In this document: positions 52,915 through 62,464 of the stretch, in pieces
How positions within the stretch are numbered: position 1 is the first letter of the stretch
How the letters are laid out: each line of letters opens with the position of its first letter
Assembly (NCBI GenBank): GCA_003640645.1
Contig: QGHH01000001.1
Location: 366,186-430,185 of the forward strand
Reading direction: 5' to 3'
Source: Fredinandcohnia aciditolerans
GTDB lineage: Bacteria; Bacillota; Bacilli; Bacillales; Bacillaceae_L
Length of the DNA: 64,000 bases
Notes under the pieces: generated by a model
The model's input: the letters and a program-made list of their open reading frames with translations, nothing else
What the model was told of the DNA's origin: nothing
The model's database searches: none
Made by a program: the position numbers and the translations under genes

Positions 52915-53283
52915 TCAAAATGTTTTTTCAACAAGCTCGACCATTTCATTTCCATAGTTGGTGTTACCTTCAATGTTTTGTAACAGGTATTCCAATTCAG
53001 GAATGATATCGATAAGTTCGAGTTCATTCTCTTCAAGGTGTAAGATAACTTTTTGTTTTTCTGATATAACATTTTTAAGTGACGGCCATATTGATGATGG
53101 CAAGCTCACATATATAAATTCTTTTTCATTTTCAAGTTTGTAGATAAATGCCAATGAGTCAGAATCCACAAGCATTTGTCCACTAGCTTGTAAACCAGCT
53201 GTGTCAAAATTTGGTTTTTCCGCTATTAGCTCTAATTGGTTGTTAGAGGTGTTCATTTCACTAATTTCAATACGTTTCTGCAT
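52915..53283 (-). CDS. yjbL: UPF0738 family protein YjbL
   Basis: 122 residues. DTAGLQASGQMLVDSDSLAF, FIYVSLPSSIWPSLKNVISE and LEYLLQNIEGNTNYG belong to the UPF0738 family, always found beside relQ (yjbM) in Bacillus. ATG 53283 has AAGGAG upstream; a longer frame start lacks one. No known function. Confidence 0.85.
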   Translation of the reverse strand: MQKRIEISEMNTSNNQLELIAEKPNFDTAGLQASGQMLVDSDSLAFIYKLENEKEFIYVSLPSSIWPSLKNVISEKQKVILHLEENELELIDIIPELEYLLQNIEGNTNYGNEMVELVEKTF

Positions 53284-53429
53284 GAGTAAGCTCCTTTTTC
53301 TCTTTTCAAAATCCACACTTATTTTATCATATGTACAGCCATTCTTTAAAGAATTGCTAACCAAATCCTAAAAAAGATACACCATAATGATATAATAAAA
53401 AAAACTAAAACAAAGGACAGGTTGAAATT

Positions 53430-54029
53430 ATGTCACAAGAGCTTGAAATTGAGTTTAAAAATATTCTAGAGGAAGTTGAATACCTTCAATTGCTGACTGC
53501 ATTCTCAATTAGTGAGGACAAAAAAATAATTCAAGAAAATTTTTATTTTGATACCCCTGAATTTTCATTAAAGGGGGTGGGGGCTGCCCTCCGTATTCGT
53601 AAAAAGAATGGAATATGTACTCTTACATTAAAACAGCCTGTTAAACGTGGTTTGCTTGAGACACATCAGGTACTAAGCAAGGAAGATGCCGAGCAAATGC
53701 TTAATGGTGGAAACATCATCGAAGGCGAAGTCGCGTCTATCATAAAAGGATTATCAATCGAACCTCTCGACGTTCGTTTTTTTGGCTCCCTAAAAACGAA
53801 ACGAGCAGAAGTTGATTACAAAAATGGTTTACTTGTGCTGGATAAGAGTTACTATTTAAATCAAATTGATTTCGAGGTAGAATATGAAGTAACTGATGAA
53901 GTTAGCGGAAAATTAAGATTTAAAGAGTTATTAGAACAATACAAGATCCCTATTCGGAAAACAGACAATAAAATTCTGAGGTTTTATAATCGAAAGAAAC
54001 AAATTCTACTAGGAGAGGAACTCACTTGA
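53430..54029 (+). CDS. yjbK: CYTH-domain protein (YjbK), triphosphate tunnel fold
   Basis: 199 residues. [10 protein letters not shown] has the EIEFK (ExExK-type) signature of the CYTH superfamily, and [18 protein letters not shown] and [10 protein letters not shown] supply further charged strands of the tunnel. Enzymes of this fold hydrolyse inorganic triphosphate or cyclise ATP. It overlaps yjbJ by 4 bp, divergent from yjbL. Confidence 0.9.
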   Translation: MSQELEIEFKNILEEVEYLQLLTAFSISEDKKIIQENFYFDTPEFSLKGVGAALRIRKKNGICTLTLKQPVKRGLLETHQVLSKEDAEQMLNGGNIIEGEVASIIKGLSIEPLDVRFFGSLKTKRAEVDYKNGLLVLDKSYYLNQIDFEVEYEVTDEVSGKLRFKELLEQYKIPIRKTDNKILRFYNRKKQILLGEELT

Positions 54030-54640
54030 AAATAGATTTTAAAGTAATGATGGAGCTTCAAGCTTTGCGTAACGTTTCGACATCCGATACACCGACTACT
54101 ATTAATGATGGTTTCTTATTTAAAGACATGCTGTTACAGCTTATGTCTAATGCAACTAGTTCATCAACTGAAAGTATACGATCGAAGGTTAATCCTTCAT
54201 CATTGAATATCAATAATCATTATCTGCCTCTTACAATTTCGAACGCTGCACCTACGTCTATTCCGAACTCTTTTGATGAAATGATACAGAATGCGGCACA
54301 AAAATACAATGTGGATGCACGATTAATAAGCTCTGTGATTAAGCATGAATCTAATTTTAATCCAAATGCGAAAAGCCATGCAGGAGCTACTGGCCTCATG
54401 CAATTGATGCCCGCAACAGCGAGAGGTCTAGGGGTAACCAACCTAACTGATCCTGTGCAAAATATTGAAGGGGGTACAAAATATCTGCGAAATATGCTAG
54501 ACCGTTATAATGGAAATGTTTCACTTGCCCTTGCAGCCTATAATGCAGGACCAGGTAATGTCGATAGGTATGGTGGAATTCCGCCATTTAAAGAAACACA
54601 AAACTATGTTAGAAAAGTAACAGAAACCTATATCGGATAA
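54026..54640 (+). CDS. yjbJ: Lytic transglycosylase, SLT domain (YjbJ)
   Basis: 204 residues; start TTG at 54026 overlaps the yjbK stop. The N-terminal 90 residues are Ser/Asn-rich with no signal peptide, then the SLT domain: [20 protein letters not shown] with catalytic Glu, [18 protein letters not shown], and [18 protein letters not shown]. It cleaves peptidoglycan glycan strands. Usual length for YjbJ (CwlQ-like). Confidence 0.92.
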   Translation: MKIDFKVMMELQALRNVSTSDTPTTINDGFLFKDMLLQLMSNATSSSTESIRSKVNPSSLNINNHYLPLTISNAAPTSIPNSFDEMIQNAAQKYNVDARLISSVIKHESNFNPNAKSHAGATGLMQLMPATARGLGVTNLTDPVQNIEGGTKYLRNMLDRYNGNVSLALAAYNAGPGNVDRYGGIPPFKETQNYVRKVTETYIG

Positions 54641-54645
54641 ACACT

Positions 54646-54680
54646 GTTCTCCTGGACTAAAACAGGAGAACTTTTATTTT
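54646..54680 (+). terminator. Terminator of yjbK-yjbJ
   Basis: GTTCTCCTG and CAGGAGAAC pair, followed by Ts. Confidence 0.85.
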
Positions 54681-54819
54681 ATAAGCGATTTAAACACTAT
54701 TCCATAAATTTCATTCGCTCAAAAGTGCGCATTATTTGAGTTAAATCTCATCCATTGATAAAATGTTAGTACACTTAACATATGATAGAAACTCCTTACG
54801 AGTAGAAAGGGGTAAGGTC

Positions 54820-55677
54820 TTGAAACATTCTGAAAATATGGGCTTCAATCAAACATCTAGCAATCGTCCGTTAGAGATCTATATGTTTATTGATCCATTG
54901 TGTCCTGATTGTTGGGCACTTGAGCCCATTTTAAAAAAGCTAACAATTGAATATGGAAAGTATTTTACAATTCGCCATATTTTAAGTGGCCGCCTTGCTT
55001 CCTTAAATATACAAAAGAAAAATAAACCTGCAGACATGGCTGAGGTTTGGGAGCGCACTGCTAGTAGGTCAGGAATGTCTTGTGATGGTAGTTTATGGCT
55101 TGAAAATCCGATTTCAGCTCCACATTCTGTATCGATTGCGATTAAAGCGGCTGAGCTGCAAGGAAAAAGAGCTGGTATACGTTTTTTACGAAAACTCCAG
55201 GAAAATCTCTTCCTTGAAAAACGTGACATTTCTGATATAGATGTATTAATGTCTTGCGCAGATGAAGTCGGACTAGATGTAAATGAATTTATGAATGACC
55301 TTCATTCATCAAGTGCAGCCAAAGCATTCCAATGTGACTTGAAGATCACATCTGAAATGGAAGTGGATGAAATCCCTACTCTCGTTTTCTTTAATGAAAA
55401 CATTGAAGAGGAAGGTTTGAAAATTACGGGGTGTTATCCATATGAAATGTACGTCCATATCATTTACGATATGCTAGGTGAAAAAATCGAACCAACCCCG
55501 GCACCTCCATTAGAAGAATTTTTGAGATACTTTAAATTTGTTGCTTCAAAAGAAATTTCAGTTTTATACGACTTGCCTATACCAGAGGTCGAACGGGAAA
55601 TGAAAAAGCTTATCCTTAAGCAGAAAGTAGAGCAAGTTCCTGTTAAATACGGAACCTTCTGGAGATATATTGACTAA
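54820..55677 (+). CDS. yjbH: ClpXP adaptor protein SpxH (YjbH)
   Basis: About 285 residues, thioredoxin-like fold. [20 protein letters not shown] carries CPDCW, the CxxC-like pair of Yjb[10 protein letters not shown] and [20 protein letters not shown] are conserved as in B. subtilis. It binds Spx and delivers it to ClpXP for proteolysis; spx itself lies at 60887-61282. I prefer TTG 54820 with AAGGGG/TAAGG upstream; an ATG at 54838 is possible. The yjbI haemoglobin gene found next to yjbH in B. subtilis is absent. Confidence 0.93.
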   Translation: MKHSENMGFNQTSSNRPLEIYMFIDPLCPDCWALEPILKKLTIEYGKYFTIRHILSGRLASLNIQKKNKPADMAEVWERTASRSGMSCDGSLWLENPISAPHSVSIAIKAAELQGKRAGIRFLRKLQENLFLEKRDISDIDVLMSCADEVGLDVNEFMNDLHSSSAAKAFQCDLKITSEMEVDEIPTLVFFNENIEEEGLKITGCYPYEMYVHIIYDMLGEKIEPTPAPPLEEFLRYFKFVASKEISVLYDLPIPEVEREMKKLILKQKVEQVPVKYGTFWRYID

Positions 55678-55920
55678 AAGTACAAGCGACTGTAAGAAGA
55701 GCATCGACTAACAACAGCCACGTCCTGTGGCAAATGTCGGTGTCAACACATCGAAGAGCTTTACACTTTCTTCGCGTGTGAATATGCTCCTAACGTTTCT
55801 TGTCCTGTGTAAGTCCGACAAGCACAAGACGAGACGGCGAGTAGATTTTTCTTTGACCTTCTTGTTTGATTGGCCAGTGACCTTGAGGGGATAGGCGGTG
55901 GAACAAGATTATTGATTAAC
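55678..55920. other. GC-richer intergenic block with several hairpins
   Basis: 243 bp of clearly higher GC than flanks. CCACGTCCTGTGG near 55720 and CTTGTC...GACAAG near 55800-55823 are hairpins. No open frame with RBS. Looks like a dispersed repeat or insertion remnant. Confidence 0.5.
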
Positions 55921-55956
55921 AAAAAAGACTTGGCCATTTGACCAAGTCTTTTTTTC
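55921..55956 (+). terminator. Hairpin terminator downstream of yjbH
   Basis: GACTTGG and CCAAGTC with a T-run. The following 55957-56169 shows no gene. Confidence 0.83.
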
Positions 55957-56169
55957 TATTTCAATAAAGGGGATGGGAGAAATCTCACTTCAAACAAAGG
56001 GGTGTTGTTTGTGTGATTACTTCTTGAATACATAATAGCAAGGTTGATAACCATTTTCAACTATTTGTACATTTTTTCACAAAGTTGTCAAATTCCCTAT
56101 TCTTAAAACGCATGCTTGGACATAGATATTAAATAGATACTTACATTCATTTGTAAGGAGGGCGTAACT

Positions 56170-56346
56170 ATGAGGAAAATTGGGCTGATTATCGGGGTGA
56201 TTATGATTATCCTCACCTTTGGACTAAACATATTAGGATTGATGAAATTAATTCCCCTTTACATTACGACCCCTCTTTTATTTCTATCGTTACTCGTGAC
56301 ACTTGTTATTTATAATCACCGAAATCGATTTAGGGGTTTTCATTAA
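56170..56346 (+). CDS. Small two-helix membrane protein
   Basis: 58 residues: MRKIGLIIGVIMIILTFGLN gives the first hydrophobic helix, ITTPLLFLSLLVTLVIY the second, and the end is basic (NHRNRFRGFH). AAGGAGGG is 7 nt before the ATG and a terminator follows, so it is very likely real. No known family. Confidence 0.75.
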   Translation: MRKIGLIIGVIMIILTFGLNILGLMKLIPLYITTPLLFLSLLVTLVIYNHRNRFRGFH

Positions 56347-56358
56347 TTTTGCAAATAA

Positions 56359-56392
56359 GAGGGCATCCAAAAATGGATGCCCTTCCTTTTTA
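56359..56392 (+). terminator. Terminator of the small membrane protein gene
   Basis: GGGCATCC and GGATGCCC, then TTCCTTTTT. Confidence 0.85.
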
Positions 56393-56395
56393 TTG

Positions 56396-56453
56396 TCTAG
56401 CTCCAGGCGCAATAAGATCGAATCATAAGCTGATCAGCTGCACCTTTCGCATT
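56396..56453 (-). repeat. 58-bp dispersed intergenic repeat, copy B
   Basis: Inverted relative to copy A at 43872-43929, same length, ends conserved (TCTAGCTCCAGGCGC ... CACCTTTCGCATT). Lies just beside the pepF stop codon. Confidence 0.6.
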
Positions 56454-56455
56454 AC

Positions 56456-58279
56456 TTATTGCTTCTCTAATAATTTTTCCATTTCAGTTAGTGTTGCTTC
56501 GAATACTTTACATGCTTCTTTAATCGGCTCCGCTGAATTCATGTCTACACCTGCATTTTTAAGTACCTCAATAGGATAATTGGAGCTTCCCGCTTTAAGG
56601 AAATTGTTAATATATCGTTCAACAGCAGGGTTACCCTCTTCTAGGATTTGCTTACTTAAAGCAGTTGCAGCACTATAGCCTGTTGCATACTGATATACGT
56701 AATAGTTATAGTAGAAATGCGGAATTCGAGACCACTCTAAACCGATTTCTTCATCTACCACAATATTTGTACCAAAGTATTTCTTGTTTAACTCATAGTA
56801 CATTTCAGTAAACAGGTCTGGTGTTAATGCTACTCCCTCTTGGGCTTTCATGTGAATCATATGTTCAAATTCTGCAAACATCGTCTGACGGAATACAGTT
56901 CCTCTAAAGCCTTCAAGCTGATGATTTAAAAGATATAATCTCTTTTGGTCATCGTCAATCGTTTTTAATAAGTAATCTCCTAACAGTGCCTCATTACAAG
57001 TAGACGCAACCTCTGCTACAAAGATTGAATAATTACCATATGTGTAAGGTTGATTTTTTCTTGTGTAGTAACTGTGTACGGAGTGACCAAATTCATGAGC
57101 TAACGTGAACAGATTATTCACATTGTCCTGCCAGTTCATAAGGATATATGGATTTGTACCATATGCACCAGATGAATACGCTCCGCTTCGCTTTCCTTTG
57201 TTTTCTTGAACATCAACCCATCGATTATCAAAGCCCTCTTTTAGAACATTAATATAATCCTCACCTAGTGGAGCAAGCCCCTTAAGGATATAATCCTTTG
57301 CTTCCTCATAAGAAACTTCCATTTTCACGTCTTTAACTAATGGTGTGTAGAGGTCATACATATGCAACTCATCTACACCTAACGCTTTTTTACGTAAATC
57401 AACGTACCTATGTAAAAGAGGCAGATTTTCATTAATGGTATTTACTAGATTATCATATACCGTTTCTGGAATATTATTGCTGCTTAGGGCTGCTTCGCGG
57501 GCTGATTTATAATTACGAATACGGGCATTAAAATTATCCTTCTTTACAGTACCACTTAATGTGCTACCAAAAGTATTTTTAAATTTTCCATACGTGTCAT
57601 ATACCGCTTTAAAAGCTTCTTCTCTCACACGTGGGTCAGAGCTTTCAAGGAATCGAATATAACGACCATGTGTAATCTCTACCTCTTCACCATTCTCATC
57701 TTTAATAGTCGGAAACGTTAGGTCAGCATTATTTAGCATTCCAAATGTGTTGCTTGAAGAATCCATTACTTCATAAGCTTGTGCAAGCAAGGCTTCTTCT
57801 TTTGCAGATAAAACATGTGGTCGTTCACGATTAATATCATTTAATGCATGCTCGTATACCTTCAGCTCTTCTTTTTCAGCTAAAAAGGATTTTATTTTAT
57901 CTTCATCGATTGATAAAATTTCCGGCACGATAAATGCGAGCGCACTTCCTACCTGCGTATACAAATTAGTTGCACGATCATATAGACCTTGATAAAACGA
58001 ATTTGATGTATCTTGGTCATTGCGCATATGTGCGTATGTATAGAGTTTTCCCATTCGTAAGGAAATTGCATCTTGATAAGCTAAGGCTTCATACAGCTTA
58101 TCCGCAGATTCACCGAGTTTTCCTTGGAATGCTTCGATTCCAGGTATCATCTCTTTTATTTCTTGAAATTCTTTTTCCCAATCTACGTCAGATGCAAAAA
58201 TATCTTCTAATCTCCAAGTATCCTGCTCAGCAATCTCATTACGATTTGGGAGTTTTTTTACAGTTGATTGTTCAGCCAT
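56456..58279 (-). CDS. pepF: Oligoendopeptidase F (M3 family)
   Basis: 607 residues. LAHEFGHSVHSYYTRK has the zinc-binding HExxH, with the distal Glu further along (VAEVASTCNEALL). SGAYSSGAYGTNPYILMNWQ and FHYNYYVYQYATGYSAA-like regions (HFYYNYYVYQYATGYS) are typical. A cytoplasmic metallopeptidase for short peptides. In B. subtilis YjbG/PepF overproduction affects sporulation. AGGAGG upstream of the ATG. Confidence 0.95.
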   Translation of the reverse strand: MAEQSTVKKLPNRNEIAEQDTWRLEDIFASDVDWEKEFQEIKEMIPGIEAFQGKLGESADKLYEALAYQDAISLRMGKLYTYAHMRNDQDTSNSFYQGLYDRATNLYTQVGSALAFIVPEILSIDEDKIKSFLAEKEELKVYEHALNDINRERPHVLSAKEEALLAQAYEVMDSSSNTFGMLNNADLTFPTIKDENGEEVEITHGRYIRFLESSDPRVREEAFKAVYDTYGKFKNTFGSTLSGTVKKDNFNARIRNYKSAREAALSSNNIPETVYDNLVNTINENLPLLHRYVDLRKKALGVDELHMYDLYTPLVKDVKMEVSYEEAKDYILKGLAPLGEDYINVLKEGFDNRWVDVQENKGKRSGAYSSGAYGTNPYILMNWQDNVNNLFTLAHEFGHSVHSYYTRKNQPYTYGNYSIFVAEVASTCNEALLGDYLLKTIDDDQKRLYLLNHQLEGFRGTVFRQTMFAEFEHMIHMKAQEGVALTPDLFTEMYYELNKKYFGTNIVVDEEIGLEWSRIPHFYYNYYVYQYATGYSAATALSKQILEEGNPAVERYINNFLKAGSSNYPIEVLKNAGVDMNSAEPIKEACKVFEATLTEMEKLLEKQ

Positions 58280-58376
58280 TTTATAAACCTCCTATTTCCT
58301 ACTCTTTAAAATGTATTCGATATCCTATTAACTATCTCCTTTTTTATCAGAAAAAGTTTAAGTTTTTTGAATTCAG

Positions 58377-59609
58377 TCATCCACCAATATTAGGTTTTAC
58401 CATTCCAACCTCTTCATTCTTTCCAACAATTTCCAACCTTTTGATAAGGGCTAGATCCATGTTATAGGCTTCCTCCAAATTAGCGGGTATGTGAGGTTCC
58501 CTTGCTTTTTGATATATTGTCTGTGTAAGTTTTTTTAGTTGCCCCGCTTTCACAAGCAAATCCAGGTATTCCTCCACAGCAAGCGAATATTGGGTATGAA
58601 AAATCAACGGAAGATGTCTGATTGTAATGTTATTTGAAGCAATTCGTTTAGATATCACCTCCATTGCCTTTGAAAAAAAGAAAGTATCCCCTATTGGTAG
58701 TGGAAGCAATAAATCTAACACCATCCACATTTGCCATATCATTGGTGGTGTCTGGAACCAGTAGGCTGAGCGGACAGGCAAACCAGCTTCAGCTGGCAAG
58801 TGGGATGGAGGTATTTGGTATTGGTAAAGGGAAGATAAAAATGATGCGATTTGATTAGATGAATAAACGGAGTAGCTTGCTCTCCATTTATACTTTTTTC
58901 TTACCCACAAACTTTGATAGGTAAACATTGGTTGGTTGGGGGCGAGTAATTTTGGAAAGGTATGCACATTTTCTTTATGGAATTGAATGGTACAAAAGGT
59001 TTCACTAGTTGTAAAAGGTTGAAGGTTGGAGAGTTTTACAAAGGTAGAGGTATCTGGGCAATAATAATGTATGCTAGGTTGGAATGGTTGATTGAAAGAG
59101 GTTGCAAAAAGCCATTGAAATGGTGAGAGTCGAACTGAGTAGGTTGACTGTCGTTTAAACCATTTTGCTCCTAAAATCCAAATAGGTACGATACCTTTGT
59201 TCCTATAAGAGTCTGATCTTTTCTTAAACAAAGGGTAATCAATTTGGGAGCACTGGTACTCGATTGCATACTGTTTGTCTTCTGTGGTCACTAAAAGGTC
59301 AGGGCGCTGCGAGATTTCATCTAAATATGGCTCTAACTGGACTTTATAGCCTTGTCCTTGAAACCAACGATAGAGCTTTCGTTTGCCTTCGAGATGGTAC
59401 TCAGATTCTGGCTCAGTTTTAACACTGCATTCTGCTCCTCTTAGATGTGCGAAATGATGTGTTTTCTTCATTCCCGCTTTTAACTGAACCTTACTAAGAC
59501 ATGCCGGACAAAGAAAGCTTTCATTGCTACGAAGTTCAAGCAAATCAGAGCGCTTCCATTTTTCCACTAACGAAATATATTCACCATTTTCACGTAACGC
59601 AACAAACAC
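58377..59609 (-). CDS. coiA: Competence protein CoiA family (YjbF)
   Basis: 410 residues. SNESFLCPACLSKVQLKAGM with KTHHFAHLRGAECSVKTEPE form the Zn-ribbon-like N-terminus, and DLLVTTEDKQYAIEYQCSQI the nuclease-like (PD-ExK) core of CoiA. IVPIWILGAKWF follows. Start GTG at 59609 with AAGGAG 9 nt upstream. In other Firmicutes CoiA promotes transformation. Order mecA-coiA-pepF is as in B. subtilis. Confidence 0.88.
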   Translation of the reverse strand: MFVALRENGEYISLVEKWKRSDLLELRSNESFLCPACLSKVQLKAGMKKTHHFAHLRGAECSVKTEPESEYHLEGKRKLYRWFQGQGYKVQLEPYLDEISQRPDLLVTTEDKQYAIEYQCSQIDYPLFKKRSDSYRNKGIVPIWILGAKWFKRQSTYSVRLSPFQWLFATSFNQPFQPSIHYYCPDTSTFVKLSNLQPFTTSETFCTIQFHKENVHTFPKLLAPNQPMFTYQSLWVRKKYKWRASYSVYSSNQIASFLSSLYQYQIPPSHLPAEAGLPVRSAYWFQTPPMIWQMWMVLDLLLPLPIGDTFFFSKAMEVISKRIASNNITIRHLPLIFHTQYSLAVEEYLDLLVKAGQLKKLTQTIYQKAREPHIPANLEEAYNMDLALIKRLEIVGKNEEVGMVKPNIGG

Positions 59610-59701
59610 TCACGTCATCTCCTTACTTCTAATTTACTGCTACTTAAAAATAGCATAGATACCCGTGCATGTACAATTATAAAATTTCAAATTTTTCACA
59701 C

Positions 59702-59733
59702 AAAAAAGCCGATTCCAAAAAATGAAATCGACT
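59702..59733 (-). terminator. Terminator of mecA
   Basis: On the minus strand AGTCGATTTC and GGAATCGGCT pair with wobbles, followed by six Ts. Confidence 0.78.
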
Positions 59734-59738
59734 ATTAC

Positions 59739-60407
59739 TTATAGCGAGAAGTATTTGACCATCTCAGTTAATGCATTCTCATTGATTATCTTTTTACCAT
59801 ACTCTTCAATTCTATGAACAGAAAGTGCTGACTCATTCCCATACTCCAAGACTATGCTGAGCATATTCTCGAGTTCGTCCTCTGTATAGAGTTCCTCATT
59901 AAATTCAATGAATAAATAGTACTTATTTTCATACGAGTACAAGGAATTGTTCAATCCATTTAGTTGAATCCGGTGTGCAAGAGAAATAACATCTTCAAAA
60001 TCATTAAATCGAATTAGAAATTGGAAGTTTTCTTCCTCAAATTCCTCGACAAAATCATTTTCCTCATACTTAGAATGAAATTGCTGATCAAGTAAAGATT
60101 CAATCTTTTCGTCTACTGGAATCTTATCGTCACCAACAGGAAGTTCATATTTATTCCCATCTTTTGATAGCTGTGCGCGTGTTACAAGTACCTCTAACCC
60201 TTTTTCTAACGCCTGGACTTGGATCCATAGTGGACCATCAATCGTGAATTCTTCTTCTTGATGAATTTCATCCATCATTTCCCAGAAGAGCTCTTCGCTT
60301 CGTTCCCGGTTATACCATATTTCTTCACGTTCAAATCCGCGTTGCTCTATGTCATTATATGAAATGTAGAATTTTACAGTATGTTCGTTTATTCTTTCGA
60401 TTTCCAT
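59739..60407 (-). CDS. mecA: Adaptor protein MecA
   Basis: 222 residues, normal length. MEIERINEHTVKFYISYNDI, followed by RGFEREEIWYNRERSEELFW, forms the N-terminal substrate-binding domain. A very acidic linker (EENDFVEEFEEENFQFL) leads into the C-terminal ClpC-binding domain (YYLFIEFNEELYTEDELENM). MecA hands ComK and other substrates to ClpCP. Together with spx, yjbH and coiA it marks this as the competence/stress proteolysis block. Confidence 0.95.
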   Translation of the reverse strand: MEIERINEHTVKFYISYNDIEQRGFEREEIWYNRERSEELFWEMMDEIHQEEEFTIDGPLWIQVQALEKGLEVLVTRAQLSKDGNKYELPVGDDKIPVDEKIESLLDQQFHSKYEENDFVEEFEEENFQFLIRFNDFEDVISLAHRIQLNGLNNSLYSYENKYYLFIEFNEELYTEDELENMLSIVLEYGNESALSVHRIEEYGKKIINENALTEMVKYFSL

Positions 60408-60735
60408 TACAGAACCTCTCCCTTCTTGCTCAGATTTTGAAGGGACGTTATACCCCCGAGCCAGATGCTCTTTTATTCACTTTTCCCATTATGGCTGTAG
60501 AATAACCTATCTTAAAGAAAAAAGTCTATATCTTGTACTTTATTTTATGTTAAAAGATATGAGAATGGAAATAAAAAAGAGTAATTTGTAAAAAACAGTG
60601 ATTTTGCCCGGTTTTCATTCAAATTTATTTTGAATGCGGTTAAGTTTTTTCGGGAAGTTACTGTTTTACGTACCATTATAATACGAAACACAAAAGAAAA
60701 CGAGAAATATGTCCTAATAAATTTTAGAAAAGTAC
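60408..60735. other. Leader of mecA and intergenic DNA
   Basis: No gene with RBS. Read on the minus strand it would carry the mecA promoter region, which I could not place precisely. Confidence 0.45.
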
Positions 60736-60846
60736 AAGGCGCGCAGTCTTTGGCGAGAAGCAATTCAATAGTGATGGCAGAAGGTGTTATTTATCTACCG
60801 AAGCAACTGGCTTAGACCAAAGAGCCGAATGTCGCCTGTAGCTTGA
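60736..60846. repeat. Possible longer variant of the 58-bp intergenic repeat
   Basis: Begins AAGGCGCGCAG and ends TCGCCTGTAGCTTGA, resembling the two ends of the repeat at 43872 and 56396 but about 111 bp long. Similarity is limited to the ends. Confidence 0.35.
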
Positions 60847-60851
60847 AAAAT

Positions 60852-60880
60852 AAAAAAACTTCTACAGCAGTAGAAGTTTC
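60852..60880. terminator. Terminator of spx
   Basis: AAACTTCTAC and GTAGAAGTTT around AGCA; As become Ts on the minus strand. Confidence 0.85.
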
Positions 60881-60886
60881 TTGTTG

Positions 60887-61282
60887 TTAGTTTACTAAGC
60901 GTTGTGCTTCTTTTAATTGGAAGGTACGAACTTTTCTTGGTAAAAATCTGCGAATTTCGTCCTCATTGTATCCAACCTGAAGTCTCTTCTCATCGATGAT
61001 AATTGGTCGGCGAAGAAGACCAGGGTTTTCTTGAATTAATTTATATAAATCTTGAAGAGGCATTGTCTCAAGATTTACATTTAATTTTTGGAATACTTTA
61101 GAACGAGTTGAGATGATCTCATCTGTTCCATCTTCCGTCATACGTAAAATTTCTTTAATCTCTTCGATTGAAAGAGAATCAGAAATAATGTTTCTTTCTT
61201 GATATGGAATTTGATTTTCCTCTAACCATGACTTCGCTTTACGGCATGAAGTACAGCTTGGAGAAGTATAAAGAGTAACCAT
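60887..61282 (-). CDS. spx: Global redox-stress regulator Spx
   Basis: 131 residues, full-length ArsC-fold. [12 protein letters not shown] gives the redox CxxC pair at residues 10 and 13; [20 protein letters not shown], followed by RRFLPRKV, is a Spx hallmark with the RNA-polymerase-contact region. Spx binds the alpha subunit and changes promoter use during disulfide stress. Its ClpXP adaptor YjbH is encoded at 54820-55677. yjbC lies 233 bp upstream, on the same strand, as in B. subtilis. Confidence 0.97.
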   Translation of the reverse strand: MVTLYTSPSCTSCRKAKSWLEENQIPYQERNIISDSLSIEEIKEILRMTEDGTDEIISTRSKVFQKLNVNLETMPLQDLYKLIQENPGLLRRPIIIDEKRLQVGYNEDEIRRFLPRKVRTFQLKEAQRLVN

Positions 61283-61515
61283 TAACTTATCACTCCCTTA
61301 AAAAGTAGATTATTACTTAACAATCAGCATGATTGGTCATGGAGTTTATGCTAAATTAAAATTAATTTAATTAAGTAATTTCTTTAATTATTATACCTTA
61401 AATTTTCTGAGAAAGATAGACAATTTTAAAGAAAACTTTTGCTTAATTAACATGTTGATTCTCAGTCGTTTCTCTAAGAAAGGCAATTGGAAATACAGCC
61501 CCCATTGCTTAATAG

Positions 61516-62091
61516 TTACACATCTCTTAGGATATCACGATTATCATTCTTACTGTTAAATGATAATACTTCATTAACATCTTGGTAGGAATCTCCATAA
61601 AATTCTTTATCTTTGTACGTGTGAATCTCATCGTACGTTTTTTTCATCGCTTTGTAAATAAGTTCTTCCGACTCGTTAGTTGGAGACCAGTATAGTATTT
61701 CCATTTGATTAGACTCATTTGTTGCTAACGATTTTCGTTCATAACCAATTGAAGTTGCGTGTTCAAATCCTTCTCTCTTATAGAACTTTAGCCTTTTTTC
61801 AGTATCTGAGTCTTCATAGTTCACGGGTTCGACCTCTAGAATAATGGGTTTTCCTTTTTTCTTTAATTTTTCAAGAAGTTTATGGCCAAGCCCTTGTCCA
61901 CGCGATTCTTTTGAAACGAATAGATAGTCGATAAAAATAAAATGATCAAGTTCAACATACATGAGGACATGATAGGGTCCTTCATCTTTATGATAAATAT
62001 CTCCTTTTTCTTTCAGGAGGGTTTCCATATGCTCTTTTGACTTCATTTCTTCAATTGGAAAATATTGATTTAGTTTCTCATACCAGTTCAT
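61516..62091 (-). CDS. yjbC: GNAT-family acetyltransferase YjbC
   Basis: 191 residues. MNWYEKLNQYFPIEEMKSKE begins the family-typical head, and LFVSKESRGQGLGHKLLEKL holds the acetyl-CoA-binding Q/RxxGxG/A. ATG 62091 has AAGGAG 7 nt upstream; a longer frame lacks an RBS. In B. subtilis yjbC is co-transcribed with spx. Substrate unknown. Confidence 0.9.
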   Translation of the reverse strand: MNWYEKLNQYFPIEEMKSKEHMETLLKEKGDIYHKDEGPYHVLMYVELDHFIFIDYLFVSKESRGQGLGHKLLEKLKKKGKPIILEVEPVNYEDSDTEKRLKFYKREGFEHATSIGYERKSLATNESNQMEILYWSPTNESEELIYKAMKKTYDEIHTYKDKEFYGDSYQDVNEVLSFNSKNDNRDILRDV

Positions 62092-62237
62092 ACATCTGCT
62101 CCTTGTACTTTGATAGGACATTCTTAGTGTATGCAATGTTTTGGTTTTGTTTCTAAATTTAGATATTCCCTCTTTCTTTAAAACTAAACTTGGAATAGAA
62201 TAGAAATAAAGAAGCGTTTTCATTAAGGGGGATATTC

Positions 62238-62423
62238 ATGGCAAGCTACATAATGGATTTAGGTCTAATTGCTATTTTAGTCATTGGTATTACTGCTTTG
62301 ATGGGTGTTATCGCAAATGGCGTTGGGGAAAATATTTTTGGAGGTAAATCCGGCTCTAATATAGTAACACGTGATCTAAATGTAAAAGCTGGTTGGAAAA
62401 ACGTTGGTGGACGAAAAAAATAA
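62238..62423 (+). CDS. Small single-helix membrane protein
   Basis: 61 residues: one hydrophobic helix (DLGLIAILVIGITALMGVIA) then a Gly/Lys-rich soluble tail (NIFGGKSGSNIVTRDLNVKA). AAGGGGG precedes the ATG. Divergent from yjbC. Family not recognised. Confidence 0.75.
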   Translation: MASYIMDLGLIAILVIGITALMGVIANGVGENIFGGKSGSNIVTRDLNVKAGWKNVGGRKK

Positions 62424-62427
62424 ATAT

Positions 62428-62464
62428 GATAAGCTGGCACATTGAGTCGTGCCAGCTTTTTTAT
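62428..62464. terminator. Bidirectional terminator
   Basis: AAGCTGGCAC and GTGCCAGCTT pair between two convergent genes, with T-run on the plus strand. Confidence 0.87.

Noticed and set aside
60630-60815. 61-codon plus frame upstream of mecA
   Set aside because: No RBS and partly made of the repeat-like block; composition not gene-like.
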